From Protula sp. h YS-2021 (Eukaryota; Annelida; Polychaeta; Sabellida; Serpulidae), in contig OX457027.1 in NCBI GenBank assembly GCA_949752745.1, forward strand, positions 87,069,720 to 87,133,719: a stretch of 64,000 nucleotides of DNA. The letters run 5' to 3'. The notes under the pieces are model-generated. The model had not been told where the DNA came from. It made no database searches and worked only from the letters and a program-made list of their open reading frames with translations. Shown here in pieces: positions 58,964 through 64,000 of the stretch. Position 1 is the first letter of the stretch. Every line of letters begins with the position of its first letter. A program made the position numbers and the translations under genes.

Positions 58964-59889
58964 TACACACCCTGATTTCGCTGGGGTTTTCAGTAAGCTG
59001 GAGGAAGTGCATTTCACCCACCCAGAACATCGTCTTCTTGGGCATAAATATCGACACGGTGCAGGGTACCCTCTCTATTCCCACTAATAAGCTGAAAGAA
59101 GTAAATGAATCGTTGGCCTGCTGGACCAATGAAAAGAAATGGGCCACAAAAACGGAACTTCAAAGCCTACTTGGGAAATTAAACTGATTTGCACTGGTCG
59201 TCCCCGCCATTCGTCCAACTATGCGGCGCCTTATTGACAGCATAGCTCATTTACGTTACCCGCTCCACCACATTCGCTTATCCGGTAATACGCGGTGCGA
59301 TATTACCACGCTCACGCAAATCTGCTCATTCAATGGCACGTGCCAATTCTTGTTGAATAGGTCGTCGCCCAATCCTGCATGCATTTATACGGATGGCATT
59401 TCCGTTTTCGGAGGCGCAGCCCTCCTGCTAGACAATCGTGCTATTGACTGAGTGCATACTAGCTGGAAAGTAGACTTTCCGACAATACACCCTCAACACA
59501 TATATGTTAAAGAGCTAATGATGGTGTTAGTCTCAATTAAGCGATGGACATCTTCTTGTAGCAATAAGAGGATTCGCGTTTACACGGACAACATGGACAC
59601 CTTATATGCCCTGAATAAAGGTACTATAAAGAATAATTTGGCTTCGGATATTCTGAGAGATATCTTCCTGCAATATGCACAATCCAATATCAAGCTGGTA
59701 GCTTGTTTCGTTTTAACTCAAAGAAACCTCTTAGCAGATAGCATCTCAAGATTATGCAATCTCTCGTTTGCAACATATGCATTCGCGCATTTGAATTTCT
59801 ATCCTCTGGAATACCACATGTCTAACGAGTTTTTGATTTGTTTATTACAGAAATGGAACGACAAAAGGCCTTTCTGGACGCTGAGATAA
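58860..59889 (+). pseudogene. Partial reverse transcriptase and RNase H
   Basis: Begins just before INAIICYIDDFFTTA (the catalytic YxDD, about 58897), then ISLGFSVSWRKC and NIVFLGINIDTVQGTL (RT thumb), KTELQSLLGKLN, stop at 59185. It continues to RNase H with CIYTDGISVFGGAALL, a stop at 59449, HIYVKELMMVLVSIKRW, RVYTDNMDTLYALNKGT and QRNLLADSIS. RT fingers and most of the palm are lost. Two in-frame stops. Confidence 0.75.
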
Positions 59890-60666
59890 TATCTCTGCGA
59901 AAGGAAGCCTTGTCTGATAACACACAAAAGGCATATTCAACACAGTTGAGGACATACATAGCATTCTGTTTTTATTGCCATTGCCGCCCTGCACCCGCAC
60001 AGAATCAGTTTTACACTACGTGGCCTTCCTGTCAAGAGGTTTTAAGCCGCAATCAGTCCGTTGTTATCTCAGCGCCATCAGATTACTGCATCTGGAGCTC
60101 GGCTACGAGAACCCCTTAGAGAACAATTCCTTCTTACAAACTCTCCTGAAGGGTATTGACACGAAATTTGGAACCGCACCGCTTCAAAACTACCGATAAC
60201 ATTAGAGATTCTATCTCGCATCGCCCCACGTCTGACTAGAGCGGTGAATTCACACGATTGTCTTACAGATTTATGTAGAAGAGACTTTACCTTTTAAAAT
60301 CAGGGGCTCTAGTTAACGTAAAGTATACAAAAACATTGAGGGATTTTTTTAGAGTATTTTGTGTTCCCATCCCTGCGATTCCCAATTCTGCTTTGTGTCC
60401 AGTTACAGCCCTAAGAAAGACTCTGTCGTCCAGCCCTGCCCAACTAGATGCCCCTCTATTCTCGTGCAGGTTTGGGGCATCTTTCGCGCCTCGAACACAT
60501 GATATTTTTACGCAGTTACTCAAAGGTTTCCTAAACACTCTCTCTCTCTGGACCCATCAAGGTACAGTGGCCATAGTCTCCGTCGAGGCGGAGCCAGCTT
60601 TGCGCTAAAATGTGGTTTGCCCCCAAAAATTATCAAGTCCCAAGGGGGTTGGTCTTCAGACTGTTA
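59853..60666 (+). pseudogene. Tyrosine recombinase of the DIRS element, truncated
   Basis: N-terminal core-binding part: LRKEALSDNTQKAYSTQLRT, VLHYVAFLSRGFKPQSVRCY and LSAIRLLHLELGYENPL, in two frames. Then a damaged middle, CPVTALRKTLSSSPAQLDAP, and HSLRRGGASFALKCGLP, the HxxR box with the catalytic Arg, ending IIKSQGGWSSDC and stop at 60664-60666. The family's nucleophile Tyr normally lies a few residues after this Trp-Ser-Ser-Asp; it is absent. Inactive. Confidence 0.75.
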
Positions 60667-60670
60667 AATG

Positions 60671-61460
60671 AGAAACATGGATATACCCCATAGAATTGCG
60701 TTTTAAGTGCTCTCAGATGTTGGAGTCAAAAGTGTAAAATAAAAAAGTTCTCCCTAGCCCTACTCTCTCCGGGTGATACATTGGGCAAATTGCAAATTGT
60801 AATGCGTGTTGTTGAGCGAAAAAATGTCATTGTTTTGTCAATTATCAATATTCAACAAGAAAGAAATATCACCCAATATCACTGTGTTTTCCTTCACCGC
60901 CTTGAATGTTTAAAAGCTTTATAGTGCTGCGCCATAAGCCCTCTAGTTGTATTACAGACTATGCGGCTTGTAAAAAAACTTCACGATTGTTCAAGAAATA
61001 ATAAGCCGTTCAGTGAATATTTTTAACTTTTAATGTTTGTCAAGTGTTAATGTTTGTGAAGATTTCGCTTGCGAAATACGGTTCTAGTTTTAATTACTAT
61101 CGTTTAATCACGCTTGTTTTATTACGCGCTTCAGTGATTATTCTTTCTTAAACAGACCAAGGTGGCTGCTTGGTAACAATGTTCGCTAAAATGATTTTTT
61201 TATTGTGGTAGGATTGGGGGAGGGGGTTGGGTATGATTACAAAAATCTGAGGGGTCTCTTTTCCGCAGTTGCACAGATTTGCGGGGATGGGAATTTTTGT
61301 TCGGGATTCCCCCAAGTACAGTTATTTTCTATTTGGCGGATACACACTTGCTGTGAACATAATTGTTTGTATGCTGCAATGCCATTCGCCATTTATCCGG
61401 GAATTTACATGTTTTTGTGGCTTTAAGCATGTATTATTTCACACTCTAGCCATCATACAG
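60671..61460. other. Unassigned with a dispersed repeat fragment
   Basis: 61027-61080 (TTTTAATGTTTGTCAAGTGTTAATG...TTCGCTTGCGAAAT) matches 28143-28198. No gene recognised. Confidence 0.4.
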
Positions 61461-61461
61461 A

Positions 61462-61545
61462 CTGTCAATGGTGAAATCAATTACAGAACAGCCTTTCAAA
61501 GTAATCCAACTCCATTGGTTACAAACGCCGCTGTTGAAGCTGTCA
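61462..61545 (-). repeat. Tandem duplication of the oxygenase exon end
   Basis: The last ~50 bases of the exon (ATTACGTCGAAAGGCGGTTCT...ATTGACAG) recur diverged 78 bp further on the minus strand (ATTACTTTGAAAGGCTGTTCT...ATTGACAG), now past the stop, in the presumed 3' UTR. Confidence 0.65.
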
Positions 61546-61725
61546 ATCATCAATTGTCGCATAGAACCGCCTTTCGACGTAATCGGCGGCAGTGATTGGT
61601 TCATACTTCCCGGAGTTATCAACACATTTGATTAGGGTGTCGGCGTCGGGATGAATGAAGCAGACAATGGACTGTCGCGGCTCCTTCCAGCACTCCGCGT
61701 CTGGCGGCAAAAGAACACGATGTTT
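61543..61725 (-). CDS. 2-oxoglutarate/Fe(II) oxygenase, last exon
   Basis: A clean acceptor (TTTTTGTTTTTCAG, 61726 side) opens a 60-codon exon ending in TGA at 61543-61545. It encodes KHRVLLPP, then PRQSIVCFIHPDADTLIKC and GKYEPITAADYVERRF. This matches the C-terminal end of the isopenicillin-N-synthase-like 2OG-Fe(II) dioxygenases (HRV...R.S..FF..P, then YEPITA.DYL..R). The HR at its start covers the last part of the catalytic core (metal His region with the 2OG-binding Arg in R.S). Earlier exons with the HxD metal motif should lie to the right but were not found; transposons crowd that side. Substrate unknown. Confidence 0.75.
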   Translation of the reverse strand, partial: KHRVLLPPDAECWKEPRQSIVCFIHPDADTLIKCVDNSGKYEPITAADYVERRFYATIDD

Positions 61726-61729
61726 CTGA

Positions 61730-62400
61730 AAAACAAAAATGTACCGCAAACAGTGAAATGGTCGATGCGTGAACAACTACTTTCTAAACTCTTCATGCCG
61801 TAAAGTTAATAACGGTGCCTCTGCCTTAACAGCATAATTTTTTTTGTAAAATAAGTAAATTTTAAAATAGATTTTATATACCTCCTAAATGATCTTCCGA
61901 TATTCATACACCGTTGCTAAGGTAACAACTTATTTTTTGGTAATATTATAAAATTAAGTAACTTTTGGTACAACTGAGATGAGTCAAGATGAATACATTT
62001 TTCCAACAAAGTGCGGTCAAAGAAGCTTCAAGCGTCACACATAGTGACTCAACACACTTGTGCCTCCTTCTGGCAGCTTTCTGTGACAAAGACAGAGAAG
62101 ACCCCTTCGCTCTTGTGTTGCAGTCCCATAAGATCGAAAATATATCATCTATAAACAACTGCATAGACATGAAAAGTATCCCGACAATACGCCTCGCGAC
62201 GATTGGCCTAATTTTTTTAACTTTGAATTCAACTCTTTTCAAGCACTGAAACAACGGTGTACATTGTATAGCAAAAATTATAGAAAGCCCCCTGTGCCCG
62301 CCGAGACTTGCTTATAAACACGTAAACTGCGTCGTTCCCTGCAGAAAAGCACATAAAGAAGGAAACCCCAGTGTATTGCATATACGAATAAGGTAAATAA
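61730..62400. other. Probable intron of the oxygenase gene
   Basis: No further exon recognised. Overlapping frames at 61946-62254 (both strands) show no motif and are not called. Confidence 0.35.
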
Positions 62401-62407
62401 TGAGAAC

Positions 62408-62476
62408 CAGGTTTTGACTGGTTTTTCGAAACCTAAGGGCGAAGCCCGCAGGTTTTGAAAATCCAGTCAAAACCTG
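62408..62476. repeat. 69-bp near-perfect palindrome
   Basis: Arms 62408-62434 and 62450-62476 pair at 25 of 27 positions (CAGGTTTTGACTGG and complement at the tips). The loop has its own GGGC GAA GCCC hairpin. It lies upstream of the Crypton-like gene's TATA box. Confidence 0.8.
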
Positions 62477-62621
62477 TGTTCGAATTATTTACCGTTTTTC
62501 AATCATTAGTTGGGCACTTTCTCGAAGCAAGAAGTGGCTTTTTGTTTCGTTAGTCAAAACCTCCCTTTGTTCGCGTTAGAAACTTAATAAGTGTGAAAAA
62601 AATCAAAACCGGTTTTCACGT

Positions 62622-62630
62622 TATAAATAG
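62622..62630 (+). promoter_or_regulatory. TATA box of the Crypton-like gene
   Basis: TATAAATAG stands 60-68 bases before the ATG at 62690, which itself sits in AAAAAAATGG, a good initiation context. Confidence 0.6.
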
Positions 62631-62689
62631 TTGACGTAGAATAAATTTCATCGCTTTTTCTAACAGACAGTCAGACGGTTAACAAAAAA

Positions 62690-64000
62690 ATGGATAATAC
62701 ACAAGATATTGAAAATGGTGCATACAGATTTTGTCAGTTATTTGATGGCGACTTAACACAGGTTCTAAATCAAAGTGATAATGCTGATTCCACCGACATT
62801 TTGATATCACAAATCGAAACAAATCAAGAAAATGTAAATTGTGACGATTCACTGGACAAAATTCTGTCACAAATCGATACCGATGGGATTAATGATAAAC
62901 CCGAGAGTGACAGCTCTCTTGACCTGATTTTGTCATAAATTGACACAAATATACTTGAAAATGACACACAGAATGAGTGTCCAAAGTTTGAAGACATCAG
63001 TGACTGTGAGGAAAGTACAAGATTTCGTTTCGTGTCTGAGGAAGAGGCTGAAGTAAACGCGACAAAAAGGCAAAATGTATTAACGTTGTTACGAAGTGTT
63101 AATTTGTACCTTAAAAGTGAAAATGCAAAATAAAATTAAAGATCAAGTTTGCGAACATTTATCGCGCTAACTGCCACCAATATTTAATAAAGTCTGCAAC
63201 ACATTGTGTAACATAAAAGGCAATAAAATGATCAAGATTTCAACTCTTTGCAGGTTTACCGAAAGTACGGATAGTAAAATCAAGTGGGCTGTAAAACTGT
63301 ATAACGAATGGATCTGTGCAAGGAACTCAGCAGCTATTAACACTCCAGGGATGCAGCTCAGTCCAATCTTGCCAAGGCTAGAAGAGATGACAAAGGATGA
63401 GCTTAACTACACACTTTCTCGTTTCATCCAGGAGATTGAAAAAAGGATGTATCAGAGTACAACGGTGGAACACTCAAAGGATGTGTTGTATGCATACAAA
63501 TGCATTTGAAAGAAAAAGGCAGAGTATTTGATTTTTTGGGGGATCCAGCATTTTTTGAGCTCAGAAATACATTGGACAATGTAATGAAAATTGGGCCAAA
63601 GCAGGCATTGGTACTAAGCCAAAACAGGCGCAAATCATTACCACCGACGAGGAGGAGCGTCTGTGGGAAAATGGTGTGCTTGGCGAATCGGATCCTGAAA
63701 CGTTATTACATACAGTTTTTTACATGATTGGTATGCATTTTGCCTTAAGAGGTGGGAGTGAGCATCGATCTTTACGTGCTGGAAGTAGGTCCTAGTTTTC
63801 CTTTAACGCTAATCATAATGGACGCAGATATTTGCAATACAAGATTACAGTAAATGTCACAGTGGAGGTATCAAAACAAATTATATAACAAGAAAGTGCG
63901 TCAAAGCATTTGAAAATCCCTCAAATAAGGCTCGATGCATTGTGCGATTATTTGAGAAATATATAACTCGCTGTGCCTGAATCCCAGACCAGAGGCTTTT
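62690..64000 (+). pseudogene. Crypton-derived DUF3504 (tyrosine-recombinase-like) gene, decayed, runs off the edge
   Basis: Two parts. 62690-63133 encodes an acidic N-terminal region with repeated LDKILSQIDT segments, one in-frame stop at 62936, and ends KRQNVLTLLRSVNLYL. After a probable intron (acceptor TTTGCAG, exon from 63254) comes the domain IKWAVKLYNEWICARN, MTKDELNYTLSRFIQEI, KEKGRVFDFLGDPAFFELRN, ITTDEEERLWENGVLG and FALRGGSEHRSLRAG. This order is that of DUF3504, the Crypton-derived recombinase-like domain of KCTD1/QRICH/ZMYM-type proteins. Frameshifts near 63450 and 63605 and a later stop at 63792-63794 break it. It may be an old Crypton or a dead copy of a domesticated gene. The rest is outside the window. 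Confidence 0.7.

Larger units (their letters stand above)
58412..60670 (+). mobile_element. Second DIRS-type retroelement, internally deleted and broken
   Basis: Order: SAP-domain gag-like ORF, fused to the palm end of a reverse transcriptase, RNase H, then tyrosine recombinase. Most of the RT between gag and the YIDD box is missing. Terminal repeats were not identified. Confidence 0.75.

Noticed and set aside
61946..62254. Overlapping frames of 86-102 residues on both strands
   Set aside because: No recognisable domain and no clear splice sites, though they lie where oxygenase exons might be expected.

Overview
The window reads as nuclear DNA of an invertebrate animal, most likely a bivalve mollusc. 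The support is an AT-rich base composition, split genes with clear GT/AG junctions, a one-exon Toll-like receptor, a diverged NACHT (NLR-type) exon, and repeat families of molluscan character (Helitron-borne satellites, DIRS and Crypton-like elements, CR1/L2-like LINEs). Species cannot be told from the sequence alone. Gene density is low. I find four host gene pieces, all on the minus strand: a terminal exon of a trypsin-like protease with a long low-complexity insert (651-2307), an internal NACHT-like exon with a degenerate P-loop (15924-17079), a complete Toll-like receptor CDS (43111-45798), and the last exon of a 2-oxoglutarate/Fe(II) oxygenase (61543-61725).

Most of the rest is mobile DNA. 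The most unusual part is a set of three elements with AG...CT termini and 6-bp target duplications, the hallmark of Polinton/Maverick elements, but far too short and without polymerase, integrase, ATPase or capsid genes. Element 1 (4680-8781) carries a frameshifted zinc-finger gene. Element 2 (22517-27425, perfect CGAATC duplication) carries the intact-looking homologue of that zinc-finger gene and a convergent PC4/SUB1-like gene with a premature TAG. Element 3 (36354-37244, perfect CCCTGG duplication) is a gene-less miniature related to element 1. In elements 1 and 2 arrays of a 9-bp palindrome-rich unit (GTTGAACAT) lie in the inverted repeats next to the gene promoters.

Other elements: three Helitron 3' ends (hairpin plus CTAG followed by T) associated with a ~134-143 bp satellite that also forms a 2.5-kb array at 12.5-15.0 kb; pogo/Tigger-type transposase remains (11.1-11.7 kb); two broken DIRS-type retroelements (17.6-21.3 kb and 58.4-60.7 kb); a 5'-truncated CR1/L2-like LINE (28.4-30.2 kb); a hAT fossil (33.4 kb); a hAT-type MITE with an 8-bp duplication (51698-52546); two further inverted-repeat elements (49050-50404 and 56875-58073); a decayed KRBA2/Ginger-like integrase (55.0-55.9 kb); and a decayed Crypton-derived DUF3504 gene running off the right edge (62690-64000). 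Microsatellites, a 43-bp minisatellite and dispersed repeats fill much of the remaining space.

The host genes do not form an operon-like unit. Three of the four (protease, NACHT-like protein, TLR) are plausible innate-immunity genes, but their proximity within 45 kb may be chance. All family calls rest on reading motifs by eye; no database search was run.
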